Positions 8,439 through 16,174 of a DNA stretch of 64,000 bases are shown in pieces. The notes below the pieces were generated by a model. It saw only the letters and a list, made by a program, of their open reading frames with translations. It did no database searches and was not told the DNA's origin. Location: the NCBI GenBank assembly GCA_963656065.1, contig CAVKGV010000004.1, positions 62,001 through 126,000 on the forward strand, in the 5' to 3' direction. Position numbers and translations under genes: made by a program. Positions within the stretch are counted from its first letter, which is position 1; each line of letters begins with the position of its first letter. This DNA is from Hallerella sp963656065 (lineage in GTDB: Bacteria; Fibrobacterota; Fibrobacteria; Fibrobacterales; Fibrobacteraceae).

Positions 8439-9170
8439 CTATCCCAGCTTGTTTACGACAAGCGTCTTGGCGGCAAAGGTTTCCCGGTTTATCCATTTCA
8501 CCAGGAGGGAAACCTTGTTCGATGCGTCTAGAGCGTTCCAGTAGGCGTCGAGCGTCTTTTCCGCGGATTCGAAAATCGGCATCCACTGGGGAACGCCTTC
8601 AAACGACGGAATCGGACTGCCGTTCGTCACGTAGGTCGAGATGAAATGTCCGAGTCCCGGAAGCGCCTTCTCGTAGCTGAACGTTTCGCGGATGCAGCCC
8701 GCTTCTTCCGAGTTGTCCGCGGACTTGAGAATGGAAAGCTGGTAGAGGGTGGAATTCGGTTCGCGGTAGGTGATGCCCGAAATGCGCGGTGTAAAGTTCG
8801 GCGCGTCGTCCTCGTATTCCCTAGTCGAAAGGGCACTTTCAAACGTTCCGCCCAGGCGGAGTGCGTCAAAAATCGTGTCGGTCTGGTCTCCGTTCGTCAC
8901 GATGTGCTCGTTCGGCAGGCTGCGTACCGGGTAATAGATTATCAGGTGCGGATCGGAAAGCTTGCTTTCGTCAAAGGCCCGAGTCCTGACAAACCCCGAA
9001 TTTTCCAGTTCAAAGACGCGGTTCCGGCTGTTTTCGCTCCGGCCCATGATCCAATAGACTTGGACAAGAGACTTCCCGTCTGGTGACGTTCCCAGTACGA
9101 TTCCCCGACCGGGATAGGGGTTTGCTGCTAGATTTTGAAAATTTTTTTCGGCTTTGGACTGATAGCTCAT
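8439..9170 (-). CDS. purO: PurO-type IMP cyclohydrolase
   Basis: A 243-residue protein resembling the archaeal-type IMP cyclohydrolase family, which closes the inosinate ring in the last step of purine synthesis. Family-like segments are YPGRGIVLGTSPDG near residue 20, VYWIMGRSENSRNRVF near 38, VTNGDQTDTIFDAL near 91, and YEDDAPNFTPRISG near 118. The domain recalls the PurO arrangement of short, Gly/Asn/Arg-rich signatures; I cannot run a profile search. Bacteria normally use PurH for this step, so this copy either replaces or duplicates it. The gene is single, with a leader of about 30 bases. Confidence 0.72.
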   Translation of the reverse strand: MSYQSKAEKNFQNLAANPYPGRGIVLGTSPDGKSLVQVYWIMGRSENSRNRVFELENSGFVRTRAFDESKLSDPHLIIYYPVRSLPNEHIVTNGDQTDTIFDALRLGGTFESALSTREYEDDAPNFTPRISGITYREPNSTLYQLSILKSADNSEEAGCIRETFSYEKALPGLGHFISTYVTNGSPIPSFEGVPQWMPIFESAEKTLDAYWNALDASNKVSLLVKWINRETFAAKTLVVNKLG

Positions 9171-9200
9171 CGGGAACCTCGCGTTTTAGTTTGCCCCGAC

Positions 9201-9206
9201 AATATA
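9201..9206 (-). promoter_or_regulatory. -10 box TATATT for the IMP cyclohydrolase gene
   Basis: TATATT on the minus strand lies 30 bases before the ATG. The -35 region is not clear. Confidence 0.4.
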
Positions 9207-9262
9207 GAAAAGCGTACGGAAACATTGAATCCTTCTACCCCGTGGACAACTTCTAAAAGATT

Positions 9263-9301
9263 TGTTTCAGATTGTTTCAAATTGAAACATCCGTTGAAAC
9301 A
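9263..9301 (+). promoter_or_regulatory. Enhancer-like inverted repeats upstream of groES
   Basis: Four half-sites lie at 10-12 base steps: TGTTTCA at 9263-9269 and 9273-9279, then TGAAACA at 9283-9289 and 9295-9301. They form two nested palindromes with nearly the same centre (about 9282). The inner one is TGTTTCA-AAT-TGAAACA. The centre lies about 82 bases before the -24 GG of the sigma-54 promoter, a normal place for an enhancer-binding activator. Related palindromes precede grpE and dnaK. Confidence 0.75.
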
Positions 9302-9361
9302 GGTTGTCGTTTTTGAGCAAAATTTTGCCGATAATTTCCGGTTTTCCGCAAAAATGCATAT

Positions 9362-9377
9362 TGGCACGATTCTTGCG
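9362..9377 (+). promoter_or_regulatory. Sigma-54 (-24/-12) promoter of groES-groEL
   Basis: TGGCACG (9362-9368), four bases, then TTGC (9373-9376). GG (9363-9364) and GC (9375-9376) are exactly 10 bases apart, as sigma-54 requires. The start point is predicted near 9388, giving a leader of about 56 bases to the groES ATG. Confidence 0.85.
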
Positions 9378-9443
9378 TAGGGAAAGGCGAACAAAGAAGC
9401 CGTGTATGCGGCGGAATTTTCAACAAACGAGGTAAATATCACT

Positions 9444-9725
9444 ATGATCAAGCCACTTGCAGACAGAGTTTTAATTGAACCCGCTCCGGCAGAAGCGAAA
9501 ACCGAAAGCGGTCTCTACATTCCCGATAATGCGAAGGAAAAGCCGATGCAGGGGACTGTTGTCGCTGTCGGTCCCGGTAAAAAGGACGAATGCGGCAAGA
9601 CTGTCGCGATGGACGTTAAGGTCGGCGACAAGGTTCTTTACGGCAAGTATAGCGGAACTGAAGTCGCGGTCGAAGGCAAGGACTATCTGATCGTCCGTGA
9701 AAGCGATATTTTCGCTATCCTCTAA
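9444..9725 (+). CDS. groES: Co-chaperonin GroES
   Basis: The 93-residue lid of the GroEL folding chamber, cytoplasmic. It begins MIKPLADRVLIEP and has the mobile-loop region (ESGLYIPDNAKEKPMQG, residues about 20-36), GTVVAVGPG, and the C-terminal YLIVRESDIFAIL. The ATG at 444 in this stretch is chosen because the protein aligns from MIKPL; GAGGT lies upstream. groEL follows 35 bases later with its own ribosome site, so they form one operon driven by the sigma-54 promoter at 9362. Confidence 0.97.
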   Translation: MIKPLADRVLIEPAPAEAKTESGLYIPDNAKEKPMQGTVVAVGPGKKDECGKTVAMDVKVGDKVLYGKYSGTEVAVEGKDYLIVRESDIFAIL

Positions 9726-9760
9726 TAGGCAACAGAATTTATTGATTAGGAGAATTCAAA

Positions 9761-11392
9761 ATGGCAAAACAACTGAAGTTCGATGTAGCCGCCCGTGAAG
9801 CGTTGATGAAGGGCGTCGATAAGCTCGCCAACGCGGTCAAGGTTACCTTGGGTCCCAAGGGCCGCAACGTGATGATCGGCAAGTCCTATGGCGCTCCGAA
9901 CGTCACAAAGGACGGTGTGACTGTCGCGAAGGAAGTTGAACTCGAAGACACCTACGAAAATCTCGGTGCCCAGATGGCGAAGGAAGTCGCAAGCAAGACC
10001 AGCGATACCGCCGGTGACGGAACGACTACGGCAACTGTTCTTGCCCAGGCGATTACCCGCGAAGGACTCAAGAATGTCGCTGCGGGCGCAAACCCGATGG
10101 ACATCAAGCGCGGCATGGACCGTGCGGTGGACGCTGTCATCGAAAAACTTTCGAAGATGGCCGTCAAGGTCAACGGCAAGGAACACATTGCGCAGGTTGC
10201 GACGATTTCCGCAAATAATGATGCCGAAATCGGTGAACTTCTCGCCGGTGCGATGGAAAAGGTCGGAAAGGACGGCGTCATTACGCTCGAAGAATCGAAG
10301 ACCGCCGAAACGACTCTCGATGTCGTCGAAGGAATGCAGTTTGACCGCGGTTACCTTTCCCCGTATTTCGCTACCAACACGGAAACGATGGAAGTCAGCC
10401 TCGAAGACCCGTTCATCCTGCTCTATGACAAGAAGATCAGCTCCATGAAGGATCTGCTCCCGATTCTTGAACAGGTCGCTAAGCAGGGCAAGGCGCTCCT
10501 CATCGTCGCTGAAGATGTCGATGGCGAAGCACTCGCCACTCTCGTTGTAAACAAGATTCGCGGAACGCTGAAAGTCGCCGCCGTCAAGGCTCCGGGCTTC
10601 GGTGACCGTCGCAAGGCGATGCTCCAGGATATCGCAATTTTGACCGGAGGCCAGCTCGTTTCGGAAGAAACCGGCGCTAAGCTCGAAGACGCTCCGATCA
10701 CGGTCCTCGGACGCGCGAAGTCCGTCACCATTACGAAGGACAACACGACGATCGTCGAAGGCGCAGGCGATGCCGCCGCAATCAAGGCGCGCGTAGGCCA
10801 GATCAAGAAGCAGATCGAGACGACGACCAGCGATTACGACCGTGAAAAGCTCCAGGAACGTTTGGCGAAGCTCGCCGGCGGTGTTGCCGTGATCAAGGTC
10901 GGTGCTGCAACCGAAGTCGAAATGAAGGAAAAGAAGGATCGCGTTGACGATGCGATGCATGCAACCCGTGCCGCTGTCGAAGAAGGCATCGTTCCGGGTG
11001 GTGGCGTGGCTCTCATCCGTGCTGCGAGTGCGATTGACGAACTCAAGTTCGACAACGCCGACGAACAGACCGGTGCAAAGATTATCCGCCGCGCAATCGA
11101 GGAACCGCTTCGCCAGATTGTGAAGAATGCGGGTCTTGAAGATTCCGTCATCGTGAACAAGGTCAAGGAAGGCACGGACGGCTTCGGCTACAACGCCAAG
11201 ACGGACACCTACGAAGATCTTATCGCTGCTGGCGTTATCGATCCGGCGAAGGTCACCAAGACCGCTCTGAAGAACGCATCTTCTATCGCATCGATGCTTC
11301 TTTCGACGGACTGCGTTATCGCTGAAAAGAAGGAAGACAAGCCTGCTCCGATGCCGCAGGGCATGGGCGGCGGAATGGGCGGAATGATGTAA
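9761..11392 (+). CDS. groEL: Chaperonin GroEL
   Basis: The 543-residue ATPase ring that folds proteins inside a GroES-capped cavity. Seen in order: VTLGPKGRNVMIGKSYG (nucleotide-site loop, about 24-40), the ATP-binding DTAGDGTTTATVLAQ (about 83-97) with its catalytic Asp, the apical domain with VKAPGFGDRRKAML (about 276), GGGVALIRA (about 415), and the methionine/glycine-rich tail ending GGGMGGMM. AGGAG precedes the start. Single copy in this window. A strong terminator follows. Confidence 0.98.
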   Translation: MAKQLKFDVAAREALMKGVDKLANAVKVTLGPKGRNVMIGKSYGAPNVTKDGVTVAKEVELEDTYENLGAQMAKEVASKTSDTAGDGTTTATVLAQAITREGLKNVAAGANPMDIKRGMDRAVDAVIEKLSKMAVKVNGKEHIAQVATISANNDAEIGELLAGAMEKVGKDGVITLEESKTAETTLDVVEGMQFDRGYLSPYFATNTETMEVSLEDPFILLYDKKISSMKDLLPILEQVAKQGKALLIVAEDVDGEALATLVVNKIRGTLKVAAVKAPGFGDRRKAMLQDIAILTGGQLVSEETGAKLEDAPITVLGRAKSVTITKDNTTIVEGAGDAAAIKARVGQIKKQIETTTSDYDREKLQERLAKLAGGVAVIKVGAATEVEMKEKKDRVDDAMHATRAAVEEGIVPGGGVALIRAASAIDELKFDNADEQTGAKIIRRAIEEPLRQIVKNAGLEDSVIVNKVKEGTDGFGYNAKTDTYEDLIAAGVIDPAKVTKTALKNASSIASMLLSTDCVIAEKKEDKPAPMPQGMGGGMGGMM

Positions 11393-11415
11393 TCGTTCCA
11401 AATTCCGTTGGATAG

Positions 11416-11450
11416 GCACAGCGCCGCGAACGCGGCGCTGTGCTGTTTTT
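11416..11450 (+). terminator. Strong rho-independent terminator after groEL
   Basis: A perfect 13-bp GC-rich stem (GCACAGCGCCGCG / CGCGGCGCTGTGC) with an AA loop, followed by TGTTTTT. It separates groESL from grpE, so grpE needs its own promoter. Confidence 0.93.
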
Positions 11451-11459
11451 AAACCGAGC

Positions 11460-11491
11460 TGTTTCAAAATTAAACGGAACTTCCCGTTTCA
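11460..11491 (+). promoter_or_regulatory. Enhancer-like inverted repeat upstream of grpE
   Basis: TGTTTCA-AAA-TTAAACG at 11460-11476 has the same arm length and 3-base spacer as the groES palindrome, with the right arm degenerate at two positions. A further GTTTCA half-site lies at 11486-11491. The palindrome centre is about 51 bases before the -24 GG. Confidence 0.65.
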
Positions 11492-11517
11492 CAACGGCTT
11501 TTCCGGCTAAACGCAAA

Positions 11518-11533
11518 TGGCACGTATTTTGCT
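11518..11533 (+). promoter_or_regulatory. Sigma-54 promoter of grpE
   Basis: TGGCACG, four bases, TTGCT; GG (11519-11520) and GC (11531-11532) are 10 bases apart. The predicted start point is near 11544, with a leader of about 27 bases. Confidence 0.85.
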
Positions 11534-11570
11534 GTAAAATTTTCAAAGTTTAAATGGTTAAAGGTAAATC

Positions 11571-12203
11571 ATGTCCGAAGAAAACAAGAATATTCCCGAA
11601 AACGACGATATCGTCAAGAAAGCGGAAGACGCGATGAATTCCGCAAGCGAAAACCAGGCAGGGCAAAACGCCGAAAAGGCCGAAGCGAAAGAAGAAGTCC
11701 CCAAGTCCGATGGTGCTTCCGAACTCGACAAGGCCAAAGCGGAAATCGAAACGCTCAAGGCGCAAGTCGCGGAAAGCAAGGACCGCTATGTTCGCCTGAT
11801 GGCCGAGTTCGACAATTTCCGCCGTCGCACCGCCAAGGAACAGCTGGACTTGATCGATACGGCCAACGCCAAGCTTCTCGAAAAGCTTTCGGAAGTTCTC
11901 GACAACTTTGAGCGCGCTGCCCATCCGGACAACAACAAGCAAAAGGATTACGATGCGTTTGCCAAGGGCATCCAGATGATCCACGACCAGTTCGCGAAAA
12001 TTTTGAAGGATGCGGGCCTAGAACAGCTCGATCCGGTCGGGGAGCCTTTTGATCCGAACTATCATGAAGCGCTCATGCGGCAAGCCTCGGACAAAATTCC
12101 TGAATCCCACGTGATCCAGGTTTTCCAGAAAGGTTACAAGCTCAAGAACAAGCTTTTGAAAACGGCGAAAGTGATCGTTTCTTCCGGAACCGCTTCAAAA
12201 TGA
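11571..12203 (+). CDS. grpE: Nucleotide exchange factor GrpE
   Basis: GrpE releases ADP from DnaK. The 210-residue protein has a long acidic, low-complexity N terminus (to about 55), then the dimerising coiled coil (ELDKAKAEIETLKAQVAESK). The family signature region YVRLMAEFDNFRRRTAKEQ follows, and the C-terminal beta domain ends with PSYxEA-like DPNYHEALMRQ and VIQVFQKGYKLKNKLLKTAKV. AAAGG precedes the ATG. The last codons and the TGA lie inside the inverted repeat that is proposed to control dnaK. Confidence 0.95.
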   Translation: MSEENKNIPENDDIVKKAEDAMNSASENQAGQNAEKAEAKEEVPKSDGASELDKAKAEIETLKAQVAESKDRYVRLMAEFDNFRRRTAKEQLDLIDTANAKLLEKLSEVLDNFERAAHPDNNKQKDYDAFAKGIQMIHDQFAKILKDAGLEQLDPVGEPFDPNYHEALMRQASDKIPESHVIQVFQKGYKLKNKLLKTAKVIVSSGTASK

Positions 12204-12207
12204 AACG
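12191..12207 (+). promoter_or_regulatory. Enhancer-like inverted repeat upstream of dnaK
   Basis: CGCTTCA-AAA-TGAAACG spans the 3' end of grpE (its TGA stop is within the site). Spacer length and arms match the sites before groES and grpE. It sits inside a wider imperfect palindrome (CTTCCGGAA..TTCCCGGAAG). The centre is about 59 bases before the -24 GG. Confidence 0.65.
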
Positions 12208-12256
12208 CTTCCCGGAAGGAACCCCAAAAACAACAAATTTAGGGCATTTTGAATTT

Positions 12257-12272
12257 TGGCACGCATTTTGCT
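12257..12272 (+). promoter_or_regulatory. Sigma-54 promoter of dnaK
   Basis: TGGCACG, four bases, TTGCT; GG (12258-12259) and GC (12270-12271) are 10 bases apart. The predicted start point is near 12283, about 23 bases before the ATG, with AAGGAG between. Confidence 0.87.
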
Positions 12273-12305
12273 AATTCAAGTGCGAAAAAAGAAGGAGATT
12301 CATCT

Positions 12306-14225
12306 ATGAGTAAGATTATCGGTATTGACTTGGGTACGACAAACAGCTGCGTCGCCGTCATGGAAGGTGGCAAACCTGTCGTCATCGCCAACGCGGAAGG
12401 TTTCCGCACGACTCCGTCCATTGTCGCTTTCGGCAAGAACGGCGAACGTCTGGTCGGGCATGTTGCGAAGCGCCAGGCGATAACCAATCCGGAAAATACG
12501 ATTTATTCCATCAAGCGGTTTATGGGCCGTCGCGCCGGAGAATGCAGCGATGCGGAAAAGCATATGCCGTACAAGATTGTCGGTTCGGGCAATGACCTGC
12601 TCCGTGTAAAGATCGGGGACAAGGAATTTGCACCTCCCGAGATTTCGGCAATGGTTCTGCAGGCGATGAAGAAGACCGCAGAAGATTATCTGGGCCAGCC
12701 GGTCACGCAGGCCGTGATTACGGTTCCCGCCTATTTTAGCGATTCCCAGCGCCAGGCGACAAAGGATGCGGGAAAAATCGCGGGACTTGATGTCCTCCGC
12801 ATCGTGAACGAACCGACCGCCGCGGCGCTTGCTTACGGTCTCGATTCGAAAAAGAGCGAAAAGGTCGCTGTCTATGACCTCGGCGGCGGAACATTCGATA
12901 TTTCCATTCTCGAAATCGACGACGGCATGTTCACCGTCAAGGCGACAAACGGTGATACGATGCTCGGCGGGGACAACTTCGACGAAGTCATCATCGACTG
13001 GATCAACGACGAATTCAAGAAGACGAATCCGGGCATTGACCTGAAGAGCGACAAGATGGCCTTGCAGCGCTTGAAGGATGCGGCGGAAAAGGCGAAAATC
13101 GACCTGTCCGCGACAACTTCGACGAATATCAACCTGCCGTTTATCACTGCTGACGCAACAGGTCCGAAACATCTGGACTTGACGCTTACCCGTGCGAAAT
13201 TCGACCAGATCACCGCTCACTTGGTGGAGCGTACCGTCGGACCGTGCAAGAAGTGCCTGCAGGATTCGGGACTGAGCCTTTCCGACATCGACGAAGTGAT
13301 TCTCGTCGGCGGATCGACCCGTATTCCGGCTGTCCAGGCGAAAGTCAAGGAATTTTTCGGCAAGGAACCGAACAAGGGCGTGAACCCGGATGAAGTGGTG
13401 GCGATTGGCGCCGCTGTCCAGGGGGCGGTTCTTTCCGGCGATTCTTCCGTGAAGGATGTCCTTCTGCTCGATGTGACCCCGCTTTCTCTCGGTATCGAAA
13501 CTCTCGGCGGCGTGATGACGAAGCTCATCGACCGCAACACGACGATTCCGACCAAGAAGAGCCAAGTGTTCAGCACTGCCGAAGACAACCAGTCCGCCGT
13601 GACGATTCACGTCTTGCAGGGCGAACGCACATACGCCCGCGACAACCGCACGCTTGGACATTTCGACCTCACCGGCATCAGCCCGAAGCCGCGCGGAGTG
13701 CCCCAGATCGAAGTCACATTCGACATCGACGCAAACGGCATTGTCCACGTCAGCGCAAAGGACAAGGAAACCGGCAAGGAACAGTCCATCAAGATCACGA
13801 CTTCGAGCGGCCTTTCCGAAGCGGACATTGAACGCATGAAGAAGGATGCCGAGGCGAACGCTGAAAAGGACAAGGCGGACCGCGAACGCGAAGATGCGAA
13901 GAACCGCGCCGAACAGACTGTCTATCAGGCAGAAAAGCAGCTGAAGGAAGTCGGCGACAAGATCCCGGCGGACACCAAGAGCCAGCTCGAAGCCGCTATC
14001 CAGGAAATCAAGGACAAGAAGGAAAACGGTTCGAAGGACGAAATCGATGCCGCGGTAAACAAGCTGCAAAACATGATTTCTTCGATGGCCGGAGCCGCCC
14101 AGGGCGGACCTTCCGCGGAAGCTTCTTCTGCGCCGCACGCTAGCGAAGCCCCGAAGGGAAACGCTAAGGACGACGGTCCGATTGACGCCGACTACACGGT
14201 TGTTGACGACGACAAGAAGAAATGA
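12306..14225 (+). CDS. dnaK: Chaperone DnaK (Hsp70)
   Basis: The 639-residue Hsp70 of the cytoplasm. The ATPase domain shows IGIDLGTTNSCVAV (phosphate 1, about residue 5), VYDLGGGTFDISILE (phosphate 2, about 185) and VILVGGSTRIPAVQ (about 333). The linker DVLLLDVTPLSLGIE (about 380) leads to the substrate-binding domain and helical lid. The tail is low-complexity and ends DADYTVVDDDKKK, near the usual EEVKDDKK-type end. The start is the ATG with AAGGAG upstream, beginning MSKIIGID. It has its own sigma-54 promoter, and a hairpin separates it from dnaJ. Confidence 0.98.
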   Translation: MSKIIGIDLGTTNSCVAVMEGGKPVVIANAEGFRTTPSIVAFGKNGERLVGHVAKRQAITNPENTIYSIKRFMGRRAGECSDAEKHMPYKIVGSGNDLLRVKIGDKEFAPPEISAMVLQAMKKTAEDYLGQPVTQAVITVPAYFSDSQRQATKDAGKIAGLDVLRIVNEPTAAALAYGLDSKKSEKVAVYDLGGGTFDISILEIDDGMFTVKATNGDTMLGGDNFDEVIIDWINDEFKKTNPGIDLKSDKMALQRLKDAAEKAKIDLSATTSTNINLPFITADATGPKHLDLTLTRAKFDQITAHLVERTVGPCKKCLQDSGLSLSDIDEVILVGGSTRIPAVQAKVKEFFGKEPNKGVNPDEVVAIGAAVQGAVLSGDSSVKDVLLLDVTPLSLGIETLGGVMTKLIDRNTTIPTKKSQVFSTAEDNQSAVTIHVLQGERTYARDNRTLGHFDLTGISPKPRGVPQIEVTFDIDANGIVHVSAKDKETGKEQSIKITTSSGLSEADIERMKKDAEANAEKDKADREREDAKNRAEQTVYQAEKQLKEVGDKIPADTKSQLEAAIQEIKDKKENGSKDEIDAAVNKLQNMISSMAGAAQGGPSAEASSAPHASEAPKGNAKDDGPIDADYTVVDDDKKK

Positions 14226-14251
14226 TGCTTTTTGCGGATTAAGAAATAACG

Positions 14252-14286
14252 AGGATTTTCCTTTCGCGAGGAAGGGAAATCCTTTT
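14252..14286 (+). terminator. Terminator/attenuator hairpin between dnaK and dnaJ
   Basis: AGGATTTTCCTTTC and GGAAGGGAAATCCT form a 14-bp stem (two G-U pairs) capped by a GCGA loop and followed by TTTTA. Because no strong promoter is visible in the 38 bases before dnaJ, it probably acts as a partial terminator that lowers dnaJ and downstream expression relative to dnaK. Confidence 0.75.
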
Positions 14287-14323
14287 ATGTATTTGAATCA
14301 TTCATTTTTACACGGAACGGATT

Positions 14324-15463
14324 ATGGCAGAGAAAAGAGATTACTACGAAGTATTGGGCGTTGCGAAGGACGCTAGCGCGGACGATATCAAACACGCCTA
14401 CAAGAAGCTCGCCATCAAGTATCACCCGGACAAGAATCCCGGAAACAAGGAAGCGGAGGAAAAGTTCAAGGAAGCCGCCGAAGCTTATGAAGTTCTTTCC
14501 GACCCGAAAAAACGCGCCCAGTATGATCAGTTCGGCCATGCGATGCCTGGCGGCGGTGCCGGAGGCGCTGGCGGTTTTAGTGGCGGATTCAGCAATTTCG
14601 AGGATATCTTTAGCCAGTTCGGCGATATTTTTGGCGGCGGTTTTAGCGGATTCGGCCGGTCGTCGCGATCTTCCCGCCAAGGTCCTCCGCGCGGTCAGGA
14701 TCTCCAGATTCGGATTGCCCTTTCCTACAAGGAAATTCTCACGGGAACGACCAAGAAAGTTCGCCTGAAACGCTATGCGCCCTGTACGGAATGCGCCGGC
14801 AAGGGCGGCTCGGATGTCAAGACATGCCCGACGTGTCACGGTACGGGACGCATTCAGCGCGTGACGCGTTCGTTTTTCCAGATGGTCAGCGAGACGACTT
14901 GTCCGGACTGCGGCGGGCTCGGTGAAGTCATCGGAAAACCGTGCTCGGTATGCCATGGCGAAGGCCGTAATCTCGAAGAGGAAACCATATCTATCAAGAT
15001 TCCTGTCGGCATTTCGGAAGGCCAGTATCTGACGCTTCGCGGCGAAGGACATTCGGGCCCGCGTGGCGGAGCTTCGGGCGACCTCCTCGTCGTCATCACC
15101 GAGAAGAAGGACGACTTCTATACGCGTGAAGGCGACGACCTGCACTGTTCAATCGATATTCCTGTCTATAAGCTTGTCCTGGGCGGGACGCAGCGCATCC
15201 CGACGCTTGAAGGCGGGGAGCTTTCCATCAAGATCCAGGCCGGTACGAAACCCGGTGCCGTGTTCCGCTTAAAGGAACAGGGACTTCCTCCGCTCAACGG
15301 CAGAACTCGTGGAAGTCTCTTTGTCGAGGTGAACGCATACATTCCGACCGATCTCTCGTCCAAGGAAAAGGATCTTTACAAGCAGCTTGCCGAACTTCGC
15401 AAGGACAAGGATACCGCGAAGGACGACAGCCTTTTGGAAAAAGTCAAGGGCTTCTTTTCGTAG
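14324..15463 (+). CDS. dnaJ: Chaperone DnaJ (Hsp40)
   Basis: A full-length type I DnaJ of 379 residues that stimulates DnaK ATPase and delivers clients. Domains in order: J domain (residues 4-70; HPD within YHPDKNPGNKEAE), Gly/Phe-rich linker (about 75-125), and the zinc-binding region with four CxxCxGxG repeats (CTECAGKG, CPTCHGTG, CPDCGGLG, CSVCHGEG; about 150-215). Then come C-terminal peptide-binding and dimer domains. The ATG has only a weak GGAACGG site. The gene is followed after 9 bases by the C39-like peptidase gene, so it is the first or central gene of a longer operon. Confidence 0.97.
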   Translation: MAEKRDYYEVLGVAKDASADDIKHAYKKLAIKYHPDKNPGNKEAEEKFKEAAEAYEVLSDPKKRAQYDQFGHAMPGGGAGGAGGFSGGFSNFEDIFSQFGDIFGGGFSGFGRSSRSSRQGPPRGQDLQIRIALSYKEILTGTTKKVRLKRYAPCTECAGKGGSDVKTCPTCHGTGRIQRVTRSFFQMVSETTCPDCGGLGEVIGKPCSVCHGEGRNLEEETISIKIPVGISEGQYLTLRGEGHSGPRGGASGDLLVVITEKKDDFYTREGDDLHCSIDIPVYKLVLGGTQRIPTLEGGELSIKIQAGTKPGAVFRLKEQGLPPLNGRTRGSLFVEVNAYIPTDLSSKEKDLYKQLAELRKDKDTAKDDSLLEKVKGFFS

Positions 15464-15472
15464 GCAAAATCC

Positions 15473-16174
15473 ATGAATGTCAAGATACTTCCTCAACCGG
15501 ATGATGTGACGTGCGGACCGACCAGCCTGCACGCCATCTACCATCATTATGGTTACAAGATTTCCCTTTCCAAGCTTATCGGTGAAATCGAAATGCTTGA
15601 AGGGGGCGGAACATTGGGGGTATTTTTGGGCCTAGACGCGCTGAAGCGCGGTTTTGACGCAACGATTCATTCCGTAAACCTGCAGATTTTCGACCCGACA
15701 TGGGTCGATCTTTCCATGGAGGCGCTTGCCGAAAAGCTGAAACAGGAATACGTTGCCAAGAAACGGGCGAAACTCCGGCTTGCCATCAAGGCCTATGTCC
15801 GCTTTCTCGAAGCGGGCGGCATCATCAACCTCAAGGATTTTAGGCCCGGGCTTTTCGACCGCTACTTCAAAAAGGACGTTCCGCTAATCGCTGGCGTTTC
15901 TACTACATTTTTATACCAGAGCAAGCGCGAATATACGAATTCGGAAAACATGTCCGTCTTCGACGATATTCACGGCGACCCGATGGGGCATTTCATCGTC
16001 GTCTATGGCGAAAATGACGAAAAGAAGTTTCTCATCGCGGATCCGGACAGCACCAACCCGATTGCCCACAACAACTACTATGCCGTGGAGCGCAACCGCC
16101 TGGTGCACAGCATCTTGCTTGGCATTCTCACTTACGACAGTCTGATTCTCGCCATCCAGCCGAAGAAAAAATGA
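15473..16174 (+). CDS. C39-like cysteine peptidase of an amidoligase cluster
   Basis: A 233-residue papain-fold protein without signal peptide. The N terminus has Gln8 and Cys14 in the C39 arrangement (QPDDVTCGPTSLHAIYHHYG). The His is at 173 (DPMGHFIVVYG) and an Asp at 190 or 192 (LIADPDS). Thus the Cys-His-Asp triad seems intact. There is no transporter domain, so it is not a bacteriocin exporter peptidase. The gene overlaps the following ATP-grasp gene by 4 bases and starts 9 bases after dnaJ. In known comparative work a C39-like peptidase accompanies RLAN/RimK-type ATP-grasp and GCS2 genes. It may cut or process the peptide-like product; this is inference. Confidence 0.75.
   Translation: MNVKILPQPDDVTCGPTSLHAIYHHYGYKISLSKLIGEIEMLEGGGTLGVFLGLDALKRGFDATIHSVNLQIFDPTWVDLSMEALAEKLKQEYVAKKRAKLRLAIKAYVRFLEAGGIINLKDFRPGLFDRYFKKDVPLIAGVSTTFLYQSKREYTNSENMSVFDDIHGDPMGHFIVVYGENDEKKFLIADPDSTNPIAHNNYYAVERNRLVHSILLGILTYDSLILAIQPKKK

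Noticed and set aside
9171..9443. CIRCE or HrcA-type control before groES
   Set aside because: No TTAGCACTC-N9-GAGTGCTAA repeat is present upstream of groES, grpE or dnaK, and no hrcA gene precedes grpE. A lone TTAGCACTT near 8265 is the tmRNA tag region.
9746..11467. Long open frame of 573 codons antisense to groEL
   Set aside because: It mirrors the codon pattern of groEL, has no ribosome site and no recognisable protein family. Similar long antisense frames opposite dnaK (12300-14138), pyrG (43762-45585) and the secretion ATPase (38742-40304) are of the same kind.
15473..16174. C39-like gene as a bacteriocin export peptidase
   Set aside because: There is no ABC transporter or membrane domain, and the neighbours are amide ligases, not a lantibiotic or bacteriocin gene set.
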